In this document: in pieces, positions 49,438 to 57,754 of the stretch
How positions within the stretch are numbered: the stretch's first letter is position 1
How the letters are laid out: each line of letters begins with the position of its first letter
Assembly (NCBI RefSeq): GCF_042433515.1
Contig: NZ_JBHLVH010000013.1
Coordinates: forward strand, 62,001-126,000
Reading direction: 5' to 3'
Length of the DNA stretch: 64,000 nt
From: Kytococcus schroeteri
GTDB taxonomy: Bacteria > Actinomycetota > Actinomycetes > Actinomycetales > Dermatophilaceae
The notes under the pieces: generated by a model
What the model was told of the DNA's origin: nothing
What the model saw: only the letters and a program-made list of their open reading frames with translations
Database searches by the model: none
Position numbers and translations under genes: made by a program

Positions 49438-49893
49438 TCAGGCAGGGAGGCGCTCGATGCGCGCGGTGGCTCCGTCGATGCGGGCGATGCGGACGCGCTC
49501 GCCGACGGCGAAGGTCTCACCGTCCCACTGGGGGCGGGCGCTCCAGATCTCTCCGTGGAGCTTCACCGTGCCGGCCAGCTCCGTGACCGGCTCCGCCACG
49601 AGGGCGTCGCGACCGGTCAGGGCGGCGGCGTTGGTGACGGCCAGCGGGGTGCTCTCCTCCAGGCGGCGGCGCAGCACGGGGCGCACGAAGAAGAGCAGCA
49701 CCAGGGCGCTGAGGCAGAACAGCACGAACTGCCCGGTGAGGTTCAGGCCCAGAGCAGCGGCCACCATGGCCACCAGGGCGCCCGCCGCCAGCATCAGGAA
49801 CATGAAGTCGAGCGTGAGCATCTCGATCGCTCCGAGGGCGAGGGCGGCGCCCAGCCACCAGAGCCACTGGGAATCGCGCAGGAAGTCGAACAT
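49438..49893 (-). CDS. NfeD-like membrane protein
   Basis: This 151-residue protein has four transmembrane helices (about residues 10-90, beginning WLWWLGAALALGAIEMLTLDFMFLMLAAGALVAM) and a C-terminal OB-fold (about 95-150, with AALTGRDALVAEP, GTVKLHGEIWSAR and ERVRIARIDGATARIE). It works with the SPFH protein encoded just downstream. ATG 49893 has no ribosome-binding site; TACAGT lies 7 nt before the ATG, so the mRNA may be leaderless. The 236 nt to rpmE hold no gene. Confidence 0.9.
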   Translation of the reverse strand: MFDFLRDSQWLWWLGAALALGAIEMLTLDFMFLMLAAGALVAMVAAALGLNLTGQFVLFCLSALVLLFFVRPVLRRRLEESTPLAVTNAAALTGRDALVAEPVTELAGTVKLHGEIWSARPQWDGETFAVGERVRIARIDGATARIERLPA

Positions 49894-50129
49894 GGGTGAA
49901 CTGTAGGACGCATCACCACCGAGGGGGCATGGCACCGAGGGGGGACGGGGGAGGGGTGGCCGGGTGGCCCGTCCCACCCGCGTCGGAGGCGGTTTGCCAG
50001 CGGGCTGACGGCGCTGGCAGAATGCTCCGTTGCGTCCGGTTCACGTCAGGCCCCGATCGGGGAACGCGGCGTCCCGTCCACACGGGCACGCGGACGACCC
50101 GGACATCCCCATCCAGCGAGGAGAGACCC

Positions 50130-50345
50130 ATGCGCAAGGACATTCACCCCGCGTATGACACCACCGAGGTCGTGTGCACCTGTGGCGCCACCTTCACCAC
50201 CCGCAGCACCGCCGCGAACGGCCGCATGAACGTGGACGTCTGCAGCCAGTGCCACCCCTTCTACACCGGCAAGCAGAAGATCCTGGACACCGGTGGTCGC
50301 GTGGCGCGCTTCCAGCAGCGCTACGGCAACAAGGCCGGCAACTGA
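50130..50345 (+). CDS. rpmE: 50S ribosomal protein L31
   Basis: This 71-residue ribosomal protein begins MRKDIHPAYDTTEVVCTCG and carries the four zinc cysteines C16, C18, C38 and C41, so it is the zinc-binding (C+) form of L31. ATG 50130 follows GAGGAGAG. Its place between rho and prfA is conserved in actinobacteria. A hairpin follows it. Confidence 0.96.
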   Translation: MRKDIHPAYDTTEVVCTCGATFTTRSTAANGRMNVDVCSQCHPFYTGKQKILDTGGRVARFQQRYGNKAGN

Positions 50346-50356
50346 GACTTCTGGTC

Positions 50357-50389
50357 ATGGCCGGGGTTCCCCACGGGGGCCCCGGCCAT
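50357..50389 (+). terminator. rpmE terminator hairpin
   Basis: A 10-bp stem (ATGGCCGGGG, 50357-50366, with 50380-50389) encloses a 13-nt loop that can itself pair CCC with GGG. It lies between rpmE and prfA, so prfA may be partly read through or have its own promoter. Confidence 0.7.
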
Positions 50390-50415
50390 CATCATGTCCG
50401 GATGAGGGAGGCCCG

Positions 50416-51486
50416 ATGAGCGACGCCCTGCAGGAGGCCCTGGCCGAGCACGCCCGGCTGGAGGCGCTCATGGCCGACCCCGAGGTGGTGTCGGACCCGA
50501 CGCGCCTGCGCGCCACCGCGCGGCAGTACAGCGCCCTGGAGCCGGTGGTGCGGGCCGCCGGACGGGTGGGGCAGGCCGAGCAGGACCTCGCCGCCGCCCG
50601 GGAGCTGGCCGCGGAGGACCCCGAGTTCGCGGCCGAGGCCGAGGCGCTGGCCGCGGAACTCGAGGAGGCCCGGACGGCGCTGACCCGCGCGCTGCTCCCG
50701 CGGGACCCGGACGACGACCGGGACGTGATCCTGGAGGTGAAGGCCGGCGAGGGAGGCGCCGAGTCCGCGCTCTTCGCCGGCGAGGTGGTGCGCATGTACC
50801 TGCGGCACGCCGAGCGGGAGGGGTGGTCGGCCACGGTGGCCGAGTCGACCGCCTCGGACCTGGGCGGGGTGAAGGACGCGCGCGTGGTGGTCCGCGCCGG
50901 GTCGGCCCCGGCCGGACGGATGCCCTGGTCGCGGTTGAAGTTCGAGGGCGGGGTGCACCGCGTGCAGCGGGTGCCGGTGACCGAGTCGCAGGGACGCATC
51001 CACACCTCGGCCATCGGGGTGCTGGTGCTGCCCGAGGTGGAGGACCCGGCCGAGGTGGAGATCTCCCCGAACGACCTGAAGATCGACGTCTTCCGCAGCT
51101 CGGGGCCGGGTGGCCAGAGCGTCAACACCACCGACTCCGCCGTGCGGATCACCCACCTGCCCACGGGTGTGGTGGTGACCTGCCAGAACGAGAAGTCGCA
51201 ACTGCAGAACAAGGAGGCCGCCCTGCGGGTGCTGGCCTCCCGACTGCGCCGGGCGGCCATGGAGGAGGCCGCGGCGGAGGCGAGCGAGGCGCGGCGGGCG
51301 CAGGTGCGCACCGTGGACCGCAGCGAGCGGGTGCGCACGTACAACTTCCCCGAGAGCCGGGTGAGTGACCACCGCAGTGGGTACAAGGCGCACAACCTGC
51401 CCGCGGTGCTGGACGGGGACCTGGGGGCGGTCATCGACTCGCTCGTGGCCGACCACGAGGCCCGTCTGCTGGCCGGGGAGGGCTGA
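50416..51486 (+). CDS. prfA: peptide chain release factor 1
   Basis: This 356-residue class I release factor reads UAA and UAG stop codons. The catalytic GGQ is in SSGPGGQSVNTTDSAVRITHLP, and the codon-recognition region is the RF1 form (the tripeptide equivalent lies in the DVFRSS-preceding domain; QGRIHTSAIGVLVLPEVE is visible). ATG 50416 has GGGAGG upstream. It is followed 4 nt later by prmC, the methylase that modifies its GGQ glutamine. Confidence 0.95.
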   Translation: MSDALQEALAEHARLEALMADPEVVSDPTRLRATARQYSALEPVVRAAGRVGQAEQDLAAARELAAEDPEFAAEAEALAAELEEARTALTRALLPRDPDDDRDVILEVKAGEGGAESALFAGEVVRMYLRHAEREGWSATVAESTASDLGGVKDARVVVRAGSAPAGRMPWSRLKFEGGVHRVQRVPVTESQGRIHTSAIGVLVLPEVEDPAEVEISPNDLKIDVFRSSGPGGQSVNTTDSAVRITHLPTGVVVTCQNEKSQLQNKEAALRVLASRLRRAAMEEAAAEASEARRAQVRTVDRSERVRTYNFPESRVSDHRSGYKAHNLPAVLDGDLGAVIDSLVADHEARLLAGEG

Positions 51487-51490
51487 GGGC

Positions 51491-52405
51491 GTGGCGACGG
51501 TGGAGCTCACCGCCCTGCTGCGCTCGGCGACGCAGCGGCTGGCCGAGGCCGGCTGCTCCAGCCCGGCCCCCGATGCGGCGGCGTTGCTGGGCCACGCGGT
51601 GGGGTGCGATCCCGCCGAGGTGCACCGGAGGGCCCTGCTGGGGCACGCGGTGGACGCGGACGGCCCGGAGGTGGCCGCGCTGGAGGACGGCGTGGCACGG
51701 CGGGCCGCCCGTGAACCGCTGCAGCACGTGCTCGGGTACGCCTGGTTCGCCGGGGCGCGCCTGACCGTGGGGCCGGGGGTGTTCGTGCCGCGCCCGGAGA
51801 CCGAGCTGCTCGTCGAGCGGGCCGGCGAGATCCTCGCCAGCAGGGGTGAGGGTCGAGTGCAGGTCGAGCTGGTGGACCTCTGCACCGGGAGCGGGGCCGT
51901 GGTGCTGGGCGTGGCGGCGGCGGTGGAGCGCCGTCGTCAGGCGGGGGAGCGCCTGCCGGAGCTGGTGCTCCGGGCGGTGGAGATCGACCACCGTGCCGCG
52001 GAGTACGCCGAGCGCAACATTGAGTCCACGGGGATGACCGTCGACCTCAGGGTGAGTGATGCCCGCGTGGAGTTCGCCGATCGCGAGGGCCAGGCGGACC
52101 TCGTGGTGTCCAACCCGCCGTACGTGCCCGACGGGGCCGTGCCGGACGACCCCGAGGTAGCCGACCACGATCCCGAGCGCGCCCTGTACGGCGGGTCGCC
52201 GGACGGGCTCGCGGTGCCGCTGCAGCTCGCCCGCCACGCGGCGACGCTGCTGCGCCCGGGCGGGTGGCTCCTCATGGAGCACGACGACACCCAGGGGGAG
52301 TCCCTGCCGCGGCTGCTCGGCGAGCTGGGGTACGTGGACGTGGTTGACCACCGCGATCTCGCGGGACGGCCCCGCTTCGTGGAGGGGCGCTGGCCGGGGC
52401 GGTGA
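51491..52405 (+). CDS. prmC: peptide chain release factor N5-glutamine methyltransferase
   Basis: This 304-residue SAM-dependent methyltransferase modifies the GGQ glutamine of release factors. The N-terminal helical domain recognises the factor; FVPRPETELLVERA, VDLCTGSGAVVLGVA (SAM binding) and the catalytic NPPYVP follow. GTG 51491 lies 4 nt after prfA, so the two form an operon. PrmC methylates release factors in general, not just RF1. Confidence 0.95.
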   Translation: MATVELTALLRSATQRLAEAGCSSPAPDAAALLGHAVGCDPAEVHRRALLGHAVDADGPEVAALEDGVARRAAREPLQHVLGYAWFAGARLTVGPGVFVPRPETELLVERAGEILASRGEGRVQVELVDLCTGSGAVVLGVAAAVERRRQAGERLPELVLRAVEIDHRAAEYAERNIESTGMTVDLRVSDARVEFADREGQADLVVSNPPYVPDGAVPDDPEVADHDPERALYGGSPDGLAVPLQLARHAATLLRPGGWLLMEHDDTQGESLPRLLGELGYVDVVDHRDLAGRPRFVEGRWPGR

Positions 52406-52414
52406 GCCCGGGCC

Positions 52415-53110
52415 TCAGGCCTCCTGCACCACCACGCCGAGCTGCGCCCCGGCCAGCCGGGCCAGCTGGGCCGGGGTCACCACCGCGCCGGTGAGCTGCT
52501 CCAGGGGCAGGTCCTCGGGGAGGCCCGCTCCCCGCAGGTCCGCGCCGGCCAGGTCCGCCCCCTCCAGCTGGGCGCCGAGGAGATCGCACCCGTCGAAGGT
52601 GGCACCGCGGAGCACGGCCCGGGCGAGGACCGCCTCGGTGAGCCGGGTGCCCCCGAACGTGTTGCCCTCCAGCTGGGCGCCGGTGAGGTCGGCCGCGAAG
52701 GCCGTCCCGCCCGCCAGGGTGAAGCCGAGGCCCCGTGTGGCCGACAGGCGGGTACCGCTCAGCCGGCAGCCGTCGAGGACCGCGCCGGAGAGGAGGGCCT
52801 GCTCGAACGAGGCGTGGGCGAGGTCCACCCCCTCGAAGCGGGCGTCGCACAGGTCGGCGGAGTCCCACCGGGTGGCGTCCCACCGGCCGCCCAGGACGCG
52901 CAGGCCGTCCGCGGTGGCGTGGTCGAGCCGGCACCCGGTGGCGGTGCAGTCCCGCAGGACGAGGCCGCTCAGCTCGGTGCCGCGCAGGTCGAGCTCCGGC
53001 AGCGTGCAGCGCTCGAGGATGACCCCCTCGAGGGCTGCGTGGCGCACGTTCTGCTCCGAGAGGGTCCGGTCGGCCCAGGTGGTGGGTGCGGGGGTGGGCT
53101 GGTCGGGCAC
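52415..53110 (-). CDS. pentapeptide repeat protein
   Basis: This 231-residue protein is a run of pentapeptide repeats of the A(D/N)Lxx type, for example DLRGTELSGLVLRDC, ADLCDARFEGVDLAHASF and GADLAGADLRGAGL, which would fold as a right-handed quadrilateral beta-helix. Pentapeptide proteins can mimic DNA and protect gyrase from quinolones or peptide inhibitors; here that role is only possible. The GTG at 53110 has GGGAG upstream; the frame is also open to GTG 53140, adding 10 residues. It converges on prmC with a 9-nt gap. Confidence 0.85.
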   Translation of the reverse strand: MPDQPTPAPTTWADRTLSEQNVRHAALEGVILERCTLPELDLRGTELSGLVLRDCTATGCRLDHATADGLRVLGGRWDATRWDSADLCDARFEGVDLAHASFEQALLSGAVLDGCRLSGTRLSATRGLGFTLAGGTAFAADLTGAQLEGNTFGGTRLTEAVLARAVLRGATFDGCDLLGAQLEGADLAGADLRGAGLPEDLPLEQLTGAVVTPAQLARLAGAQLGVVVQEA

Positions 53111-53211
53111 AGGGACTCCCGGGGAGCAGGGGCAGGTCACGGTGAGCCTAGGGCCGCTGGCGGGGTGCGGGGCGTGAAAGACTGCACCGACCGCACCCCA
53201 GGAGGACAGGC

Positions 53212-54492
53212 ATGAGCCCGGTGTTCGACTGCACCGAACCCACCGACGAGCAGCGCGACGAGGCCTTCGACGCGGCGCAGGAGGCGCTCGCGGAGGGTCG
53301 CGTCGTCGTGCTCCCCACCGACACCGTCTACGGCGTGGCCGCCGACCCCTTCCACGCCGAGGGCGTGCCGAACGTGCTCGCAGCCAAGCAGCGCGGGGCG
53401 GACAAGCCGCCGCCGGTGATGGTGCCCAGCATCCGCACCGTGGACGGCCTGGCCACCTCGCTGCAGCCCTACGTGCGGAGGCTGCTCAGCGAGTGCTGGC
53501 CCGGCCCGCTCACCGTGGTGGTGCAGGCCCAGCCCTCCCTGCAGTGGGACCTCGGGGCCACCAACGGCACCGTGGCGCTGCGCATGCCTGACCACGACCT
53601 GGCGCTGCGCCTGCTCTCGCGCACCGGTCCGCTCGCGGTGACCAGCGCCAACGTCACCGGTCAGCCGGCCGCCACCACCGTGCTCGAGGCGGCCACGCAG
53701 CTGGGCTCGGCCGTGCAGGTGTACCTGGACGGCGGGCCCACCCCCGGCAACCGCCCGTCGACCATCCTCGACTGCACCCGTCCCAGCCCGGTGATCCTGC
53801 GCATGGGGGCCCTCTCCGTGGAGCGTCTCGAGGAGGTGCTCGGCGAGGAGGTGCACCTGCGCCTCTCGCCCGCGGAGCCCGAGCCCGCGGCGGACCGCGA
53901 GGCCCTGGAGAAGGAGCTCAGGGCCGCCGGCCGGTCCACCGAGGCGCCGGCCGCCGCCTCCGACGGGGCCGTGCCGCACGACCTCACCGAGGCCCCGGTG
54001 GAGGACCCGGCCGACGTGCCCCTCATCGACGACGAGGACGAGGAGGCCGGCCGCCGCGAGGAGGCCGAGCAGGAGGCGTGGCTTGCCCGGCTGGAGGAGC
54101 AGGAGACGCAGGCCGTGCCGGTCCACCACCCCCTGACGGCTGGCCCCGAGGAGTCTCCGGTGGCGGCGGCCGGGGCGCCGACCGGCCCGGCCCCCAGAGG
54201 TGCCACCAGCCTGCGGATGTCCCAGGCCCACGAACTGCCGCCCGAGCCCCCGTCGGAGGAGGTCGTGGAGGACGACGGCGTGGCCCAGGCCCACGAGCCG
54301 ACGGCCTCGACGCTGCGCACGGTCGCCGTGCCGGTGGACCGGGAGTTCGACGTGGTCGAAGTGGACGCCGAGGGACACGAGGTGCACGACGCCCCGACGC
54401 GTAGGCTGCGCAGTGGCCGTGCCCACGAGGCGGGCCCCTCCGCCGACGCCCCGTCGGCCACCCCCGTCAACGACGACAGGAGCACACGATGA
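53212..54492 (+). CDS. L-threonylcarbamoyladenylate synthase (Sua5/YrdC) with long disordered tail
   Basis: The N-terminal 210 residues are a YrdC-type domain that makes threonylcarbamoyl-AMP for the t6A modification of tRNA: LPTDTVYGVAADPF, AAKQRGADKPPPVMV, ECWPGPLTVVV, VALRMPDHDLA and the SANVTG block. A further 215 residues are acidic and Pro/Ala-rich with no fold visible (for example LIDDEDEEAGRREEAEQE). Ordinary Sua5-type enzymes of this short class are about 200-215 residues. ATG 53212 follows GGAGGAC. glyA overlaps the end by ATGA. Confidence 0.92.
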   Translation: MSPVFDCTEPTDEQRDEAFDAAQEALAEGRVVVLPTDTVYGVAADPFHAEGVPNVLAAKQRGADKPPPVMVPSIRTVDGLATSLQPYVRRLLSECWPGPLTVVVQAQPSLQWDLGATNGTVALRMPDHDLALRLLSRTGPLAVTSANVTGQPAATTVLEAATQLGSAVQVYLDGGPTPGNRPSTILDCTRPSPVILRMGALSVERLEEVLGEEVHLRLSPAEPEPAADREALEKELRAAGRSTEAPAAASDGAVPHDLTEAPVEDPADVPLIDDEDEEAGRREEAEQEAWLARLEEQETQAVPVHHPLTAGPEESPVAAAGAPTGPAPRGATSLRMSQAHELPPEPPSEEVVEDDGVAQAHEPTASTLRTVAVPVDREFDVVEVDAEGHEVHDAPTRRLRSGRAHEAGPSADAPSATPVNDDRSTR

Positions 54493-55766
54493 GCCAGCCC
54501 CCCTTCTTCGGCCCTGACTACACGATGCTGGAGCAGCAGGACCCGGAGATCGCCGCGATCCTGCTCTCGGAACTGGAGCGTCAGCGCACGGGCATCCAGC
54601 TCATCGCCAGTGAGAACCAGACCAGCCCCGCGGTGCTCACCGCGCTGGGCTCGACCCTGTCGAACAAGTACGCCGAGGGCTACGCCGGTCGTCGCTACTA
54701 CGGTGGCTGCGCCGAGGTGGACAAGGCCGAGAACCTGGCCATCGCCCGTGCCAAGGAGCTCTTCGGCGCCGACCACGCCAACGTGCAGCCCCACTCGGGC
54801 GCCTCGGCCAACCAGGCCGTCTACGGCGCGTTCGCCAAGCCCGGCGACACCATCCTGGCGATGAGCCTGGACCACGGCGGCCACCTCACCCACGGGTTCA
54901 AGGTGAGCTTCTCCGGCAAGTGGTTCAACGCCGTGCACTACGGCGTGAGCGCCGAGACCGAGCACATCGACTACGACGAGGTGGAGCGCCTGGCCAAGGA
55001 GCACCGCCCCAAGATCATCCTCGCCGGTGGCTCGGCCATCCCGCGCCTCATCGACTTCGAGCGCTTCCGCGCCATCGCCGATGAGGTCGGGGCAATCTTC
55101 TGGGTGGACGCCGCCCACTTCATCGGCCTGGTGGCCGGTGGCGTGATCCCCTCGCCGGTGCCGCACGCCGACGTCGTCTCCTTCACCACGCACAAGGTGC
55201 TGCGCGGCCCGCGCGGCGGCGCCATCGTGTGCAAGGAGGAGCACGCCTCGAAGATCGACAAGGCCGTCTTCCCGATGATGCAGGGCGGCCCGCTCATGCA
55301 CGCCGTGGCCGCCAAGGCCGTGAACTTCCACGAGTGCCTGCAGCCGGCGTACAAGGAGTACGCGGCCAAGGTCGTGGAGAACAGCAAGACGCTGGCCGCC
55401 GCCCTGGGCGAGCACGGCCTGCGCCCGATCTCCGGTGGCACCGACACCCACCTCTCGCTGCACGACCTGCGCGAGCTGGGCGTCTCGGGCAAGGACGCCG
55501 AGGCCCGCTGCGACGCGGCCGGCCTGGTGCTCAACAAGAACACCATCCCCTTCGACCCGGCCCCGCCGATGCTGGCCTCCGGCGTGCGCGTGGGCACCCC
55601 CGCCGTGACGACCCAAGGCATGGGCGTCGAGCAGATGCAGACCATCGCCGACCTCATCGCGAAGGCCGTCACGCAGGGCGAGGGTGAGCCCGAGGGCGCC
55701 GTCTCCCGCGAGATCCGCGCCCAGGTCGACCAGCTGACCGAGCAGTTCCCCGCCTACCCCCGCTGA
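54489..55766 (+). CDS. glyA: serine hydroxymethyltransferase
   Basis: This 425-residue PLP enzyme converts serine and tetrahydrofolate to glycine and methylene-tetrahydrofolate. Blocks include QLIASENQTSPAVL, NKYAEGYAGRRYYGGC, NVQPHSGASANQAVYGA and the PLP lysine in VVSFTTHKVLRGPRGG. The residue after the lysine is Val and the run before it is SFTTH, where most enzymes have TTTTHKT. ATG 54489 overlaps the Sua5 stop. A terminator-like hairpin separates it from the WecA gene. Confidence 0.95.
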   Translation: MSQPPFFGPDYTMLEQQDPEIAAILLSELERQRTGIQLIASENQTSPAVLTALGSTLSNKYAEGYAGRRYYGGCAEVDKAENLAIARAKELFGADHANVQPHSGASANQAVYGAFAKPGDTILAMSLDHGGHLTHGFKVSFSGKWFNAVHYGVSAETEHIDYDEVERLAKEHRPKIILAGGSAIPRLIDFERFRAIADEVGAIFWVDAAHFIGLVAGGVIPSPVPHADVVSFTTHKVLRGPRGGAIVCKEEHASKIDKAVFPMMQGGPLMHAVAAKAVNFHECLQPAYKEYAAKVVENSKTLAAALGEHGLRPISGGTDTHLSLHDLRELGVSGKDAEARCDAAGLVLNKNTIPFDPAPPMLASGVRVGTPAVTTQGMGVEQMQTIADLIAKAVTQGEGEPEGAVSREIRAQVDQLTEQFPAYPR

Positions 55767-55773
55767 GCACCCG

Positions 55774-55803
55774 CCGGCCGCCACCCCCCCCCGTGGCGGC
55801 CGG
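55774..55803 (+). terminator. glyA terminator hairpin
   Basis: An 11-bp stem (CCGGCCGCCAC, 55774-55784, with 55793-55803) closes a loop of eight C residues, 8 nt after the glyA stop. Confidence 0.75.
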
Positions 55804-55836
55804 CTGCTCGCGTCCTGCCCCGAGGAGGTACCCACC

Positions 55837-56943
55837 GTGCGTGAGTACCTCCTCGTCATGCTCGTGGCCGGGGTCGTCACCTTCTGGCTGACCCCCCTGG
55901 TGCGCTGGTTCGCGGTGCGGGCCGGTGCCATCACGCCGGTGCGCGGGCGCGACGTGCACGCGGTGCCCAAGCCGCGCCTGGGGGGCCTGGCGATGCTGGC
56001 CGGGCTCTTCGGGGCCACGCTGGTGGCCTCGCGCCTGCCCTACCTCAGCCAGATCTTCGCCGACACGCAGATGTACGGCGTGCTCGCGGCCGCGGTGGTG
56101 GTGTCCGCCCTTGGTGCGGCCGACGACCGCTGGGACCTCCACTGGGCGCTCAAGCTCGGCGGGCAGGTGGCCGCGGCCGTGGTGATGGCCGCCCAAGGCG
56201 TCTCCCTGATCAGCCTGCCGATCCAGGGCTACACGATCCTGCCCGGGCCGGTCTCGCTGGCGCTCACCATCCTGCTCGTGGTGGCCACGATGAACGCGGT
56301 GAACTTCGTGGACGGGCTGGACGGCCTGGCCGCCGGCATGGTCGGCATCGCCGCCGCGGCCTTCTTCGTCTGGAGCTACGAGCTCTCGCACACCTATGAC
56401 CCGCCCAACGTGTTCAGCACCGCCACCTTCATCACCGCGGTGCTCATGGGCGTGACGGCCGGGTTCCTGCCGCACAACTTCCACCCCTCCCGCCTCTTCA
56501 TGGGTGATGCCGGGTCGCTGCTGCTGGGGCTGCTCATGGCCGCGGCCACCATCTCGCTGACCGGCACCGTGGACCCGGCCGCGGTGGGTGTGGCCTCCCG
56601 GACGGCCGCGGTCGTGCTGCCGCTGGCCCTGCCGGTGGCCGTGGTCGCGATCCCCCTGGTGGACATGCTGCTGGCCGTGGTGCGCCGCACCCGGGCTGGC
56701 CGCAAGCCGTGGGACGCCGACGCCCGCCACCTGCACCACCAGCTCCTGCGGCTGGGGCACAGCCACCGCTCGGCCGTGCTCACGATGTACCTGTGGGCCG
56801 CCACGCTGGCCGGGGGAGTGCTCTCGTTCAACTACCTGCCCGAGTGGGCCGGGCTGGTGCTGCTCGTCTCGCTCGGGGTGCTCGCCGCGCTGGTGACCTG
56901 GGTGGTGCCGCGCCGCGTGGCCCCGGAAGGAGACCCTTCGTGA
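55837..56943 (+). CDS. wecA: undecaprenyl-phosphate sugar-1-phosphate transferase (WecA/MraY family)
   Basis: This 368-residue membrane enzyme has about 10-11 helices and the family motifs GRDVHAVPKPRLGGLAM, LGAADDRWDLHWALKLGGQ, NFVDGLDGLAAGMVG, FMGDAGSLLLG and DARHLHHQLLRLGHSH. It loads GlcNAc-1-phosphate onto the lipid carrier, for linkage-unit or arabinogalactan-type synthesis. It is the usual gene between sua5 and the atp operon in actinobacteria (rfe in Mycobacterium). GTG 55837 follows GAGGAG. The next gene overlaps its stop as GTGA. Confidence 0.92.
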   Translation: MREYLLVMLVAGVVTFWLTPLVRWFAVRAGAITPVRGRDVHAVPKPRLGGLAMLAGLFGATLVASRLPYLSQIFADTQMYGVLAAAVVVSALGAADDRWDLHWALKLGGQVAAAVVMAAQGVSLISLPIQGYTILPGPVSLALTILLVVATMNAVNFVDGLDGLAAGMVGIAAAAFFVWSYELSHTYDPPNVFSTATFITAVLMGVTAGFLPHNFHPSRLFMGDAGSLLLGLLMAAATISLTGTVDPAAVGVASRTAAVVLPLALPVAVVAIPLVDMLLAVVRRTRAGRKPWDADARHLHHQLLRLGHSHRSAVLTMYLWAATLAGGVLSFNYLPEWAGLVLLVSLGVLAALVTWVVPRRVAPEGDPS

Positions 56944-57347
56944 ACCGCTCCCCGTGGGGCCGCATGCTCGTGCACGGCCCGCTGGGCTCCCTGCTCGTCC
57001 TCGCGGTCTCGGTGCCCGTGGCGCTGTGGACCCGGGGCCCGGGTGCCGCCGTGACCGCCGCCGGGGTGTGCGTGGTGACCGCGCTCGTGCTCACCACGGG
57101 GCTGCTCATGGTCCGGTACGTGCTCGACGGGGCGCCGGCGCTCGTGGTGCCGATGGCGCTACTCGTCTTCCTGCTGCAGGTGGCCGTCTTCGCCGCCGCG
57201 GTCTTCCTCGTGCCGTGGCCGGACGGCTTCGTCTTCTCGCTGGTGGGCGGCATCGCGGTGCTGGCCTGGCAGGCCGGTGTGGTGCACGGCTTCGTCACCG
57301 GGCGACACGCCATGACGGTGGAGCCGTACGGGGGCGGCCGTGGCTGA
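56940..57347 (+). CDS. small membrane protein upstream of the atp operon
   Basis: This 135-residue protein has four transmembrane helices (about residues 15-33, 38-57, 68-90 and 95-115) and resembles the ATP synthase I-type proteins found just before atpB in actinobacteria. It would sit in the cytoplasmic membrane and may aid c-ring assembly or magnesium handling. GTG 56940 overlaps the WecA stop and has GGAAGGAG upstream. Its last codons overlap the next gene by 8 nt. Confidence 0.75.
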   Translation: MNRSPWGRMLVHGPLGSLLVLAVSVPVALWTRGPGAAVTAAGVCVVTALVLTTGLLMVRYVLDGAPALVVPMALLVFLLQVAVFAAAVFLVPWPDGFVFSLVGGIAVLAWQAGVVHGFVTGRHAMTVEPYGGGRG

Positions 57348-57603
57348 CTACAAGGGCCCCTGGGTGGGGGACGACGAGCCGGACGACCCGTGGGAGAAGG
57401 AGGCCTGGCGCGGCGGCAGCGCGCGCGGTGCCGACCTCGGTGCAGCGGTGCTGGGCACCCTGCTCACCGGCATCCTCGTGTTCGCCGGGCTGGGGTGGTT
57501 GCTGGCCGAGCTGACGGGGTGGCGCTGGGTGGTCCCGGTCGCCACGCTGGTCGGCGTGGGGCTGTCCTTGTACGTGCTGATCCTCAGGTACAGTGACGCC
57601 TGA
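57340..57603 (+). CDS. AtpZ/AtpI family protein
   Basis: This 87-residue protein has an acidic N-terminal tail (GPWVGDDEPDDPWEKEAWR) and two transmembrane helices (about 35-53 and 60-82). That layout fits AtpZ/AtpI proteins, which precede the F0 genes. GTG 57340 overlaps the previous gene by 8 nt. The 151 nt that follow contain a GC-rich leader of atpB and no gene. Confidence 0.75.
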   Translation: MADYKGPWVGDDEPDDPWEKEAWRGGSARGADLGAAVLGTLLTGILVFAGLGWLLAELTGWRWVVPVATLVGVGLSLYVLILRYSDA

Positions 57604-57754
57604 CACGGCGACGTCCCGCTGTGCCCACCCGCCCGTCAGCGCCGGTTCTCCGGCGTGGATGCAGGTGGGTTCCGGCTGAAGCAACGCCGACTGACCCCGT
57701 GCCCCGCGGCACGCGAACGGGGTCGGACCCCCAGACCCCGTGGAGGAGTAGCAC

